This document shows, one piece after another, positions 53,096 through 61,737 of a DNA stretch of 64,000 bases (the stretch's first letter is position 1; each line of letters opens with the position of its first letter). The position numbers and the translations under genes were made by a program. Below the pieces are notes generated by a model. It had not been told where the DNA came from. It saw only the letters and a program-made list of their open reading frames with translations, and searched no databases. The DNA comes from Halarchaeum rubridurum (GTDB lineage Archaea > Halobacteriota > Halobacteria > Halobacteriales > Halobacteriaceae): NCBI RefSeq assembly GCF_014647115.1, contig NZ_BMOO01000004.1, positions 186,001 to 250,000 of the forward strand. Direction: 5' to 3'.

Positions 53096-54046
53096 TCAGC
53101 GCTCGGGGAGTCGACCGACGTCGGCGAGGACCGCGCTCGCCGTCTCGGGGCCCCCGGCACCCCGACCGCTGATGTTCAGCCGCCCCGCGTTCGTCGTCTC
53201 CAGCTGGACGATGTTCTGCGTGCCCGTGACCGCGAGCGTGTCGTGCTCCGTGACCAGCCGCGGGCCGACGCGGACGTCGCCGTCCGCCGTCACCTCGCCG
53301 ATCAGCCGGACCGTCCGGCCGTCCTCGGCGGCGAGTTCGAGCGCGCTCGATGGGACGTCCCTGATTCCCTGGACGTCAACGTCGTCGAGCGAGTAGCCCC
53401 CGCCGTGGAGGACGTTCGCCAGAATCGCGCACTTCAGCGCCGCGTCCGTGCCGTCGACGTCGAACGTCGGGTCCGCCTCCGCGACGCCGAGGTCCTGGGC
53501 CTCCGCGAGGACGTGCTCGTAGCCGAGCCCCTCCGCGGCCATCCGCGAGAGGACGAAGTTCGCCGTCCCGTTCAGCACGCCGCGCGCCGCAGTGACGTGC
53601 GAGGGGTCCATCCCCTCGATGGTCGCGATGACCGGGATGGCACCGCCGACGGTCGCCTCGAAGCGCACCTCGCCCGCGCCCGCGTCCGCGAGCGCCATCA
53701 CGTCGTCGTAGCGCTCCGCGACCGGGCCCTTGTTGGCGAGGACGACGTGCCGGTCGCGTTCGAGCGCCGCCTCGACGTGCTCGAAGCCGGGGTGGGCGTC
53801 GCCGAGCGTCGTCGGCGTCGCCTCGACGAGACAGTCGTAGTCGGCCCCGAGCGCCGCTGCGGCGTCCGCCTCCCCGACGGACCCCACGCGCTCCTTGTGT
53901 TCGAGCGCCGCCTCGGCGTCGATTCCGTCGGCGTCCACGGCCGCGCCCGTCGAGTCCGCGAAGGCCGTCACGTCGTGGCCGTACTCGTCGGCGAGTTCGA
54001 CGACGCTCCGACCGACCGCGCCCGCTCCCATCACGGCGAGCTTCAT
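53096..54046 (-). CDS. hom: Homoserine dehydrogenase (316 aa)
   Basis: Reduces aspartate semialdehyde to homoserine in Thr/Met synthesis. Rossmann motif MGAGAVGRSVVELA (6-19), VLANKGPVA, catalytic FEATVGGAIPVI and the family signature GTANFVLSRMAAEGLGYEHVLAEAQDLGVAEADPTFDVDGTDAALK. Catalytic Lys and Asp are in the last motif. It lacks the C-terminal ACT domain; the regulatory ACT protein is encoded just upstream with an ATGA overlap and probably acts in trans. Confidence 0.95.
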   Translation of the reverse strand: MKLAVMGAGAVGRSVVELADEYGHDVTAFADSTGAAVDADGIDAEAALEHKERVGSVGEADAAAALGADYDCLVEATPTTLGDAHPGFEHVEAALERDRHVVLANKGPVAERYDDVMALADAGAGEVRFEATVGGAIPVIATIEGMDPSHVTAARGVLNGTANFVLSRMAAEGLGYEHVLAEAQDLGVAEADPTFDVDGTDAALKCAILANVLHGGGYSLDDVDVQGIRDVPSSALELAAEDGRTVRLIGEVTADGDVRVGPRLVTEHDTLAVTGTQNIVQLETTNAGRLNISGRGAGGPETASAVLADVGRLPER

Positions 54047-54588
54047 GCCTCGCCCTCCACGAGCGGCTCGACGACGTGCAACTCCTTCTCGTCGGCGACG
54101 TCCCGAACGCAGTCGAGGGCGGCGTTCACCGACCCCTCCGTGGCGGCGAGGCGCAAGCGCGCGCTCGACACCCCGTCCGCGCCCTGTTCGTCCGTCAGCG
54201 AGAAGTCCACGACGGAGGCCGACGTGCACTCCTCGATGCGCGAGAGCGTGTCGGAGAGGTCCGTCCCGACGAGCGCCCCCGCGAGCAGGACCGTCACCTC
54301 CTCGCCGTAGCGCTCCGTCCCCGCCTGGATGACGTTGACGCCGGCCTCCCGGAGCGCCTCGACGACCGTCTCGAACTGCCGGGGCGTACATTCGAGGTCG
54401 ACCTCGACCGGGATGCGCCCGCGCGGGGTGAGCGACCCGCGCTCGTGAAAGACGCTCAGGAGGTTGCCGCCGTTCTCCGCAATCGGGCGCAGGGCGTTCA
54501 GCAGCTCGCCGGGTTCGTCGACGAGTTCGAGCCGGACGGTGTGCGCCTGGCGCTCGTCGGCGTCACCTTCCGGGGGACTCTCGCTCAC
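54043..54588 (-). CDS. ACT-domain amino-acid-binding protein (181 aa)
   Basis: Two ACT domains in tandem: about 18-90 (HTVRLELVDEPGELLNALRPIAENGGNLLSVFHERGS) and about 105-180 (DFSLTDEQGADG, RLAATEGSVNAAL). ACT domains sense amino acids and control partner enzymes. The gene overlaps hom by 4 bases, so threonine feedback on homoserine dehydrogenase is plausible. GTG 54588 is the chosen start: the frame upstream is low quality. A 269-base region between it and fusA shows no gene. Confidence 0.75.
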   Translation of the reverse strand: MSESPPEGDADERQAHTVRLELVDEPGELLNALRPIAENGGNLLSVFHERGSLTPRGRIPVEVDLECTPRQFETVVEALREAGVNVIQAGTERYGEEVTVLLAGALVGTDLSDTLSRIEECTSASVVDFSLTDEQGADGVSSARLRLAATEGSVNAALDCVRDVADEKELHVVEPLVEGEA

Positions 54589-54857
54589 CGGGACCACCCC
54601 ACGACGCCCTTGAGCGCTGTCGTCCGAGCGACACGTACGGGTGGTTGCGCGTCGCTCCGACCGTTCGCGGGCGTGTCCGCGTGCATACGTGGTCGAACGC
54701 CCCCGCCGCGTTAGAAACCTTCGGCACGGCGTGACGGGAGCTATCGCTCGGCGAAGCGAGTGGCGACTCGAACGAAGACGGGCCGAGAACCGAAACGAAA
54801 CCACGGCGGACGGGCCGACGCCGCCGCGACGGCGCGTCGAAACGGCGGAGAGCCGGT

Positions 54858-57044
54858 TTAGAAGTAGTCGACCGCTTCGGGGAGCTCCGTCTTCATCCCC
54901 TTGCGCTCGCGAATCTCCGTGATTATCTCGCGCTGCATGTTGTCGGAGAGGACGCGGAAGCCGGCGTTCTCCGTGTTCCACGACGCACGCCCCTCGGTCG
55001 CGGAGCGGATGTCACTGGAGAAGCCGATCATCTCGTCGACGGGCGCGATGCCCTCGACGACCATGAGGTCACCCTCCTGGTACATGTCGTCGACGCGGCC
55101 ACGGCGACCCTGAATCTCGCCGGACGCCGCGCCCATGTGTTCGGTCGGGACGTCGATGCGGACGTCCTGAATCGGCTCTAGGAGCTTGATCTCCGCGTCG
55201 ATGAGCGCGTTGTGGACGGCCTGGCGGACCGCGGGAATGACCTGCGCGGGACCGCGGTGGATGGCGTCCTCGTGGAGACGGGCGTCGTGCAGACGAATCA
55301 GCGCGCCCTGCACGGGCTCGGCCGCGAGCGGACCGTCGTCGAGGGCCTCCTGGAGCCCCTCGTTGACGAGCTCCATCGTCTCGTTGAGGTGCTGGATACC
55401 CTTCGTGTCGTCGATGAAGACGTTCGTGTTGTGAATCTCCTCGACGTTCTGCGAGGTGTCCTTGTCCATCCCGGCCTCCTGGAGCGCCTCGCGGCGCTCC
55501 TGCTCGGGCATGTCCATCGAGACGTCGCCGAGCTTGATCTTCTCGACGATGTCCTCGCCGAGGGGTTCGACCGTGATGTAGAAGCGGTTGTGGTTGTTCG
55601 GCGAGCGACCCTCGACCTCGCGGGACTCCTGCGTCGGCGCCTCCCGATAGACGACGATGGGTTCACCGGTGTTGACCGGGATACCCTGGTTGCGCTCGAT
55701 GCGCTGGGTGATGACTTCGAGGTGGAGTTCGCCCTGCCCGCTGATGAGGTGTTCGCCCGTGTCCTCGTTGATCTCGATGCGGATCGTCGGGTCCTCCTTG
55801 GCGACCTGCTGGAGCGTCTCGATGAGCTTCGGCAGGTCGTCCATGTTCTTCGCCTCGACGGACTTCGTGATGACCGGCTCGGAGATGTGTTCGATGGACT
55901 CGAACGGCGTCATCTCCGTGGAGGAAACGGTGGAGCCCGCGATGGCGTCCTTCAGGCCCGTGACGGCGGCGATGTTCCCGGCGGGGACGTGTTCGACCTC
56001 CTCGCGCTCGCCGCCCATGTAGATACCGACGGACTGGACGCGATTCGTGCCCGCGGTCCCGGAGACGTAGAGGTCCTGACCCTTCTCCAGCGTGCCGGAG
56101 AAGACGCGACCCGCGGCGATTTCGCCGGCGTGCGGGTCGACACCGATGTCCGTCACCATGAGGACGACCTCGCCGTCCTCGTCGACGAGGCGCATCGACT
56201 CCGCGATGTCGGACTCGTCGTCGCCGCGCCAGATGCGCGGGATACGACGGGGCTGGGCCTCGATGGGGTCCGGGAAGTGCTCACAGACCATGTCGAGGAC
56301 GACGTCCGAGAGCGGCGTGCGCTCGTGGAGCTCCTGGCGCTCGTCGTTGCGTTCGAGCTCCATGATGTCGCCGAAGTCCATGCCCGTACGCTGCATGGAC
56401 GGCATGGAGACGCCCCACTTGTAGAGCGCGGAGCCGAAGCCGACCGTCCCGTCCTCGACGGAGACGGTCCAGTCGTCGATGTCGTCCATCTCGTCGGTCA
56501 TCCCGCGGATGAGCTCGTTGACCTCGTTGATGACGCCGAGGAGGCGCTTTTGCATCTCCTCGGGGCCCTCTTGGAGCTCGCTGATGAGTCGGTCGACTTT
56601 GTTGATGAACAGCGCCGGCTTGACGCCCTCGCGGAGCGCCTGCCGGACGACCGTCTCCGTCTGGGGCATCGCGCCCTCGACGGCGTCCACGACGACGAGC
56701 GCGCCGTCGACGGCGCGCATCGCGCGCGTCACGTCGCCACCGAAGTCGACGTGGCCCGGCGTGTCGATGAGGTTGACGAGATGGTTCGTCCCGTCGTACT
56801 CGTGGGTCATGGAGACGTTCGCGGCGTCGATGGTGATACCGCGCTCCTGCTCGTCCTCCTCGGTGTCCATCGCGAGCTGTTCGCCCGCGGTCTCGTCCGA
56901 GATCATGCCCGCGCCGGCGAGCAGGTTGTCGGTGAGCGTCGTCTTCCCGTGGTCGACGTGGGCGGCGATGGCGATGTTCCGGATATTCTCCGGCTCGTCC
57001 ATCAGCCGCTCACACTGTTCGACGATCTTCTTGCGTCGGCCCAT
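54858..57044 (-). CDS. fusA: Translation elongation factor 2 (728 aa)
   Basis: GTPase for ribosome translocation. G1 [13 protein letters not shown] near the N terminus, G3 DTPGHVDF, G4 NKVD; the C-terminal part holds [13 protein letters not shown], where the conserved His is the diphthamide site. ATG 57044 gives [20 protein letters not shown]-like CCTTTTCAA about 30 bases upstream on the minus strand is plausible as a promoter. Full length. Confidence 0.96.
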   Translation of the reverse strand: MGRRKKIVEQCERLMDEPENIRNIAIAAHVDHGKTTLTDNLLAGAGMISDETAGEQLAMDTEEDEQERGITIDAANVSMTHEYDGTNHLVNLIDTPGHVDFGGDVTRAMRAVDGALVVVDAVEGAMPQTETVVRQALREGVKPALFINKVDRLISELQEGPEEMQKRLLGVINEVNELIRGMTDEMDDIDDWTVSVEDGTVGFGSALYKWGVSMPSMQRTGMDFGDIMELERNDERQELHERTPLSDVVLDMVCEHFPDPIEAQPRRIPRIWRGDDESDIAESMRLVDEDGEVVLMVTDIGVDPHAGEIAAGRVFSGTLEKGQDLYVSGTAGTNRVQSVGIYMGGEREEVEHVPAGNIAAVTGLKDAIAGSTVSSTEMTPFESIEHISEPVITKSVEAKNMDDLPKLIETLQQVAKEDPTIRIEINEDTGEHLISGQGELHLEVITQRIERNQGIPVNTGEPIVVYREAPTQESREVEGRSPNNHNRFYITVEPLGEDIVEKIKLGDVSMDMPEQERREALQEAGMDKDTSQNVEEIHNTNVFIDDTKGIQHLNETMELVNEGLQEALDDGPLAAEPVQGALIRLHDARLHEDAIHRGPAQVIPAVRQAVHNALIDAEIKLLEPIQDVRIDVPTEHMGAASGEIQGRRGRVDDMYQEGDLMVVEGIAPVDEMIGFSSDIRSATEGRASWNTENAGFRVLSDNMQREIITEIRERKGMKTELPEAVDYF

Positions 57045-57210
57045 TATGCTCGTGTGTACCGCCAGCGGGTTGAAAAGGGTAGTGTTTCCGTCTCCGCCCG
57101 TGTGCCGACGACACACGGCCCGTTCGTCGTCCGGTGAGACGGGTGGGGGCGAGGCACCCCTCGCCGTGGGCGCAAGAGTCAACCCCCTCCGGGGCGTGCC
57201 ATAGACACAC

Positions 57211-57981
57211 ATGGATGTACGGGTCCACGGTTCCGTCCCCGCCGGGCCGTTCCTCGGCGCGCGGGACCTCTTCGAACACCAGTACGACGTCGAGAAGCCG
57301 GTGCACGTCCGCGTCCGCGAGGACCCCGACGAGCGGACGTGGGCCGGTCACTACGACGACCGACACGTCCTCAACATCTCGCGGCGCGCCGCGACCTCCG
57401 TGATGGCGCGCGAACTCGCGCTCCACGAGTACGCCCACATGGCCCGCTACGAGGGCGACCACGTCTCGCACACCATGGGGCTCTCCGAGGTCCTCTTCCT
57501 CGCGCTCCCCGGCCGGCGCGTCGAACGCCGCGTCCTCCAACAGTGCGAACAGCTCGCCAACCACGCGAAGGACATCTACGCCGACGACATCACGCTGGAC
57601 GTCGCGCCGACGGACAAGCTCCTCACCTTCCTCGAATCACAGCTCGCCGCCGCCGTCGCCGAGCGTCCGCCCGCCGACACCGAACCCGCGGGCGGCTACC
57701 GGCTCACCGCCGCCGCCGACCCCGAGCTCACCGCGGTCAACGCCGCGTTCGCGCTCGCGCTCCTCGAGCGGCACGACGCCGTCCCGGCCGACCACCGCAT
57801 CTACGAGTTCGCCGACCTCGCCGACGCCGACGCGCCCGGCGTCGACGTCGCGTGGTTCAAAGAGCGCTTCCGCACGCTCGCGGACGACCCGGACGAGTCC
57901 GCCCACCGCCACGCGCTCGTCGACCTCGTGCGTGCCTACGTGGACGCCCACGAGACCACGACCGGGCCGGCGGCCGACTGA
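57211..57981 (+). CDS. HExxH-motif haloarchaeal protein, DUF5781-like (256 aa)
   Basis: Plus-strand gene set within an otherwise minus-strand cluster. It contains [20 protein letters not shown] with the zinc-protease HEYAH motif, and further Glu/His downstream ([15 protein letters not shown]). The second zinc site and a third ligand are not certain, so proteolysis is inferred. The N terminus is beta-rich. It looks like the haloarchaeal DUF5781 family. Start is ATG 57211, divergent from fusA across a 166-base gap. Confidence 0.65.
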   Translation: MDVRVHGSVPAGPFLGARDLFEHQYDVEKPVHVRVREDPDERTWAGHYDDRHVLNISRRAATSVMARELALHEYAHMARYEGDHVSHTMGLSEVLFLALPGRRVERRVLQQCEQLANHAKDIYADDITLDVAPTDKLLTFLESQLAAAVAERPPADTEPAGGYRLTAAADPELTAVNAAFALALLERHDAVPADHRIYEFADLADADAPGVDVAWFKERFRTLADDPDESAHRHALVDLVRAYVDAHETTTGPAAD

Positions 57982-58059
57982 GCGACGGGCGCGTCACGCG
58001 GCGGGTCGGATGGCCATCGCTATCCGGCGTGAGAAGACAGAAAGAAGCGAGAAGCCGCG

Positions 58060-58671
58060 TTAGCGGGCCGCGGCGGCGACGCGTTCCTTCTCCTCCTTCT
58101 GGGAGATGGCGTACGTCTGGAGGTCGTAGTCGGCGGCACCGATGAGCTGGTTCGCCAGCGCCTCGGACGCCGACGTCGGCGTCTTGAACGAGTCGGAGTG
58201 CGCGCCGTCGGCGAGGAACTTCAGCGCCTGATCGACGCGGCGCTGGGGCGCGACGTCGACCGCCTTCGGGACGGAGATGCCGCCGTACTTCAGGCGGACG
58301 GTCTCCTCGCGGGGCGCGGCGTTCTCGACCGCGGTCACGAGCACCTGCACCGGGTTCTCCTCGGTGCGCTCGTTGACCTCCTCGAAGGCCTCGCGGACGA
58401 TCTTGAGCGCCTGCTGCTTCTTGCCAGCGTTCCGGCCGGTCTTCATCAGGCGGTTGGTGAGCCGCTCGACGATGGATATCTGGCTCTTCTGGAACTGCTT
58501 GGACGCGTGACGACCCATCGTGTGCGCGATGGGGGTCACGGTGATGTAGCGCTTCGTCGACGGGTCGGCGTAGCTGATCTCCGAGACGTCCCAGACGCCG
58601 AAGAGGTCGGCCTCGCTGGACTCCTCGGTGCCGGCGGGCGTCTCGGGTTCGGGGGCTTCTTCCGTGGACAT
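58060..58671 (-). CDS. rps7: 30S ribosomal protein S7 (203 aa)
   Basis: Full-length archaeal S7: YITVTPIAHTMGRHASKQFQKSQISIVERLTNRLMKTGRNAGKKQQALKIVREAFEEVNERTEENPVQVLVTAVENAAPREETVRLKYGGISVPKAVDVAPQRRVDQALKFLADGA. It starts with a 1-base TAATG overlap at the rps12 stop. Shapes the 30S head and contacts the E-site tRNA. Confidence 0.96.
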   Translation of the reverse strand: MSTEEAPEPETPAGTEESSEADLFGVWDVSEISYADPSTKRYITVTPIAHTMGRHASKQFQKSQISIVERLTNRLMKTGRNAGKKQQALKIVREAFEEVNERTEENPVQVLVTAVENAAPREETVRLKYGGISVPKAVDVAPQRRVDQALKFLADGAHSDSFKTPTSASEALANQLIGAADYDLQTYAISQKEEKERVAAAAR

Positions 58672-59099
58672 TATCGGACGGGCTTCTCCGCGTTACCGCG
58701 AACGAGTTCGATGAGCGAGACGCCGTTGACCTTCTCGACCTTGTAGTTCACACCCGAGAGGTCACCCATGGCGCGACCCTTCGCGCCACCGATCCCGGCA
58801 ATCGTGACCTCGTCGTGCTCGTCGATGAAGGAGATGGCACCGTCACCGGGGCAGAACGCGGTCACCTGCTTGCCGTTCTTGATGAGCTGGACCCGGACGC
58901 ACTTCCGGATGGCGGAGTTGGGCTGCTTGGCCTCGATACCGACCTTCTCCAGCACGATACCACGTCCCTGGGGCGCACCCTCGAGGGGGTCGGACTTCTC
59001 CGAAAGCCCCCGCTCCCGACGCGCGTAGTCGGAGTCGGACCACCGGTGGTTCTGGCGGTCCTTCTTGAGTTTGCGCGCGGCGTACTTGCCGTTCGGCAT
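58671..59099 (-). CDS. rps12: 30S ribosomal protein S12 (142 aa)
   Basis: Archaeal S12 with [30 protein letters not shown], the decoding-centre loop; the PNSA segment is where streptomycin-resistance changes fall. ATG 59099 gives [16 protein letters not shown]. First ribosomal gene after the MscS and nusA genes. The overlap with rps7 indicates coupling. Confidence 0.96.
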   Translation of the reverse strand: MPNGKYAARKLKKDRQNHRWSDSDYARRERGLSEKSDPLEGAPQGRGIVLEKVGIEAKQPNSAIRKCVRVQLIKNGKQVTAFCPGDGAISFIDEHDEVTIAGIGGAKGRAMGDLSGVNYKVEKVNGVSLIELVRGNAEKPVR

Positions 59100-59156
59100 A
59101 CGCGATATTTCCCAGTGCAACTACTTAAGCCCGGTCTTTCGCGGATGTCCGTGTCG

Positions 59157-60041
59157 CTACGGCACACGCCGGTCGTCCCCTCCCCCTCCGGAGGACGCGT
59201 CCGCGAGCGCGAGCGACCCCGAGAGCTCCGTTCGACTCGGCGGGTTCGCCTCGATGTCGTGCGCCTCGAAGGCGTCCGCGACGCGCCGGAGGTACGCCGA
59301 GCGGACGTCCGCAATCGGCGTCTCCGTCGGCGCGCCGACCCAGTAGCGCGCGACGACGTCGAGCGAGTTCGCGCCGAATCCCCGGACCTGAACCGTCGGC
59401 TCCGGGTCGGCGACGATTCGGTCGTCCGCCTCGGCGGCCTCCCGGGCGAGGCGGAGCGCCGTCCCGACGTCCGCGTCGTGGCGGACGCCGAACGTCTCCG
59501 ATACCCGGTAGGTCTCGCCCGCGTACGGCGAAACCAACGCGTTCGTCGTCAGCTGCGAATTCGGTACCGTGACGGTCTCGCCCGCCGCCGTCCGCACCCG
59601 CGTCACCCGGAAGTCCACCTTCTCGACCGTCCCCTCCTGGTCGGTCCACCGGATGTAGTCACCGACGTGAAAGTCCGGGTCGGCCACGAGGAAGACGCCG
59701 CTCACGAGGTTGCCGATGACGTCCTGGCCGGCCACGCCGAGCGCGAGCGTCGCCGCCGCGACCACGAGCGCCGACCCCTGAAACGCCCTGCCGAACCCCG
59801 CGGCCGCCGTCGCCAACACGAGCGCGACCGCCGCGACGGCGACCCGCGCGTAGAGGTCGGTCGCGTCCACGAGCGTCTGGTTCTCCGGGTTGCGAACGCG
59901 GACGAGCCGCACGAGCGGCGGCACGAGGAGGAATCGGCCGGCGACGTAGACGGCGAACGCGACGACGAGGAAGACCCCGAACTGCACGAGGAGGTCGTGA
60001 TAGGACGCGGCCGCCGCGACGAGCCGGTCGAGGACGCTCAC
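59157..60041 (-). CDS. MscS-type mechanosensitive channel (294 aa)
   Basis: Small-conductance osmotic channel. Three N-terminal TM helices (about 18-40, 62-84, 92-115), of which the last is the pore: ALGVAGQDVIGNLVSGVFLV. The beta domain is GDYIRWTDQEGTVEKVDFRVTRVRTAAGETVTVPNSQL. The C-terminal vestibule follows. GTG 60041 is the start, as no in-frame ATG is near. An insertion into the str cluster between nusA and rps12. Confidence 0.88.
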   Translation of the reverse strand: MSVLDRLVAAAASYHDLLVQFGVFLVVAFAVYVAGRFLLVPPLVRLVRVRNPENQTLVDATDLYARVAVAAVALVLATAAAGFGRAFQGSALVVAAATLALGVAGQDVIGNLVSGVFLVADPDFHVGDYIRWTDQEGTVEKVDFRVTRVRTAAGETVTVPNSQLTTNALVSPYAGETYRVSETFGVRHDADVGTALRLAREAAEADDRIVADPEPTVQVRGFGANSLDVVARYWVGAPTETPIADVRSAYLRRVADAFEAHDIEANPPSRTELSGSLALADASSGGGGDDRRVP

Positions 60042-60123
60042 GCTGGCACCTCGGTCATACAGCGGCGTGCGGCGGCGCGCTACAAGAACGTAGGGGGCGG
60101 AGAAAAGCGAGGGGCGCGTCGGG

Positions 60124-60549
60124 CTACGTCAACTGGATGTCGTCGACGTCGAAGTGGCGCTTCGCCAGCTCCTTCGCCATCTCGATGTTCCGCCCCGACT
60201 CGCCGATGGCGACGCCGCGGTCCTCGTGGGCGACCTCGGCGTAGGCGACCGTGTCGTCGTTCTCGCTGATCGTGACGTTGTACACCGCGGCCGGGCTCAA
60301 CGCGTGCGCGACGAACCCCTCCGCGTTCGGGGCGTCCTCGACGAGCTCGACGTCGCGGCCGAGGTCCTCCTCGAGCCCCTGAACGCGCTCGCCGCCGCGG
60401 CCAATCGCTTGGGGCATCTCGCCGGCCTTCACGACGAAGACGACGCGGTCGCGTTCGTCGTCGACGATGCAGTCGACGGCGGTCGCGTCCGTCGCGTCCT
60501 CGAAGGCGGCGATGAGGCGACGCGCCTCGTCGGAGAGCGTGACCGTCAC
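60124..60549 (-). CDS. nusA: NusA-like KH-domain transcription factor (141 aa)
   Basis: Archaeal NusA: two KH domains (about 30-75 with DERDRVVFVVKAGEMPQAIGRGGERVQGLEEDLGRDVELVED and about 85-135 with GVAIGESGRNIEMAKELAKRHF) and no S1 domain. Binds RNA during transcription elongation. Lies 3 bases after the rpoA2 stop in the conserved rpoA1-rpoA2-nusA order. Product of the same transcript. Confidence 0.94.
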   Translation of the reverse strand: MTVTLSDEARRLIAAFEDATDATAVDCIVDDERDRVVFVVKAGEMPQAIGRGGERVQGLEEDLGRDVELVEDAPNAEGFVAHALSPAAVYNVTISENDDTVAYAEVAHEDRGVAIGESGRNIEMAKELAKRHFDVDDIQLT

Positions 60550-60552
60550 GGA

Positions 60553-61737
60553 TCAGTCGCTCGTCGTGCCCATGCGGAGATCGACGTCGCCGGTCCCGAG
60601 GCGAACGGGCTTCCCGACGATGACGTTCTCGATGACGCCGTCGAGGTCGTCGGCCTCGCCGTAGATGGCGGCGTCGAGGAGGTGGTTGACGGTCACCTCG
60701 AACGCGGCGCGCGCGAGCACCGAGTCCTTGTTGCCGGAGATACCGTGCCGGCCGATGGACTGGATGGTGCCGTCGTTCGTCATGATGTCCGCGACCAACA
60801 TCAGGTGGCGGATGTTCACGTCGTCGAGGCCCTGCTCTTCGAGCGTCGTCATCGTCTCGTCGATGATGGCCTCGCGGGCCGCCTCGATGCCGAGCGTCTT
60901 GTGGACCTCGTGGATGTTGTTACACGTCGTCCGGGAGGCATCGACGCCCTCTATCTTGAGGGTCTTCTTGAACGCCGAGCCCTCCGTGTAGAGGACGAAC
61001 TCCTCGCCCTCTTCCGTCTCCTCCTTGCGGATGACGACGCGCGAGATGTCCTCGATACCCTTGAACGTGATCTCGCGGAGCTGCTCGACGAGCTGGAGGA
61101 GCTCGCGGTAGCTCGGCTCCTCGGGACCGAACTCGATGACGGTCCCGTTCTGCGTGACCTGCACGCCGAGGTTGTCCTGGACGGTGTCGGCTATCTCGCC
61201 GGCGATCTCCGTCGTGCTCTCGACGGTCGGCCACCGCTCGGCGAGGGTGTCCTCGTTCAGGTCGATGGAGACGATCATGTCGGCGACGTTCGTCGAGATG
61301 TCCCCGAGCGCGAGGATTTTCGTCGCCTCGATGTTCCAGACGACCTCGTGGGCGCGCTCGCGGTTCGTCGCGTACTCGTCCTCGAGGTGGACCGTCATCA
61401 TCGGCGTGTCCGGGTTCTTCCGGGCGTCCACGAGCTCGATGAGTCGCGGGAGGCCCTGCGTGACGTCGATCTCCGCGACGCCCGCGTAGTGGAAGGTGTT
61501 CATCGTCATCTGCGTCCCGGGCTCCCCGATGGACTGCGCGCTCACCGTCCCGACCGGGTCGAGCGGGTCGACGCGCGAGCCCTTGTACTGGGCCTCGACG
61601 GCCTTGGCGATGTAGTTCGCGTTCTCGGTATCGACGCCCTCGCGGGCCTCGATGGTGTCGTACACGTCCTCCTTGAGACGTCGCGGGAGGTCGGTGTCCT
61701 CCACGACGGCCTCGATGTCGTCGGTTATCTCGGTCAT
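60553..61737 (-). CDS. rpoA2: RNA polymerase subunit A'' (394 aa)
   Basis: C-terminal half of the split largest subunit. Contains the start of the trigger loop region: [29 protein letters not shown], the conserved catalytic trigger-loop segment, then the jaw and clamp parts to [12 protein letters not shown]. The ATG abuts the rpoA1 stop. With RpoA1 it forms the beta-prime equivalent. Confidence 0.95.
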   Translation of the reverse strand: MTEITDDIEAVVEDTDLPRRLKEDVYDTIEAREGVDTENANYIAKAVEAQYKGSRVDPLDPVGTVSAQSIGEPGTQMTMNTFHYAGVAEIDVTQGLPRLIELVDARKNPDTPMMTVHLEDEYATNRERAHEVVWNIEATKILALGDISTNVADMIVSIDLNEDTLAERWPTVESTTEIAGEIADTVQDNLGVQVTQNGTVIEFGPEEPSYRELLQLVEQLREITFKGIEDISRVVIRKEETEEGEEFVLYTEGSAFKKTLKIEGVDASRTTCNNIHEVHKTLGIEAAREAIIDETMTTLEEQGLDDVNIRHLMLVADIMTNDGTIQSIGRHGISGNKDSVLARAAFEVTVNHLLDAAIYGEADDLDGVIENVIVGKPVRLGTGDVDLRMGTTSD

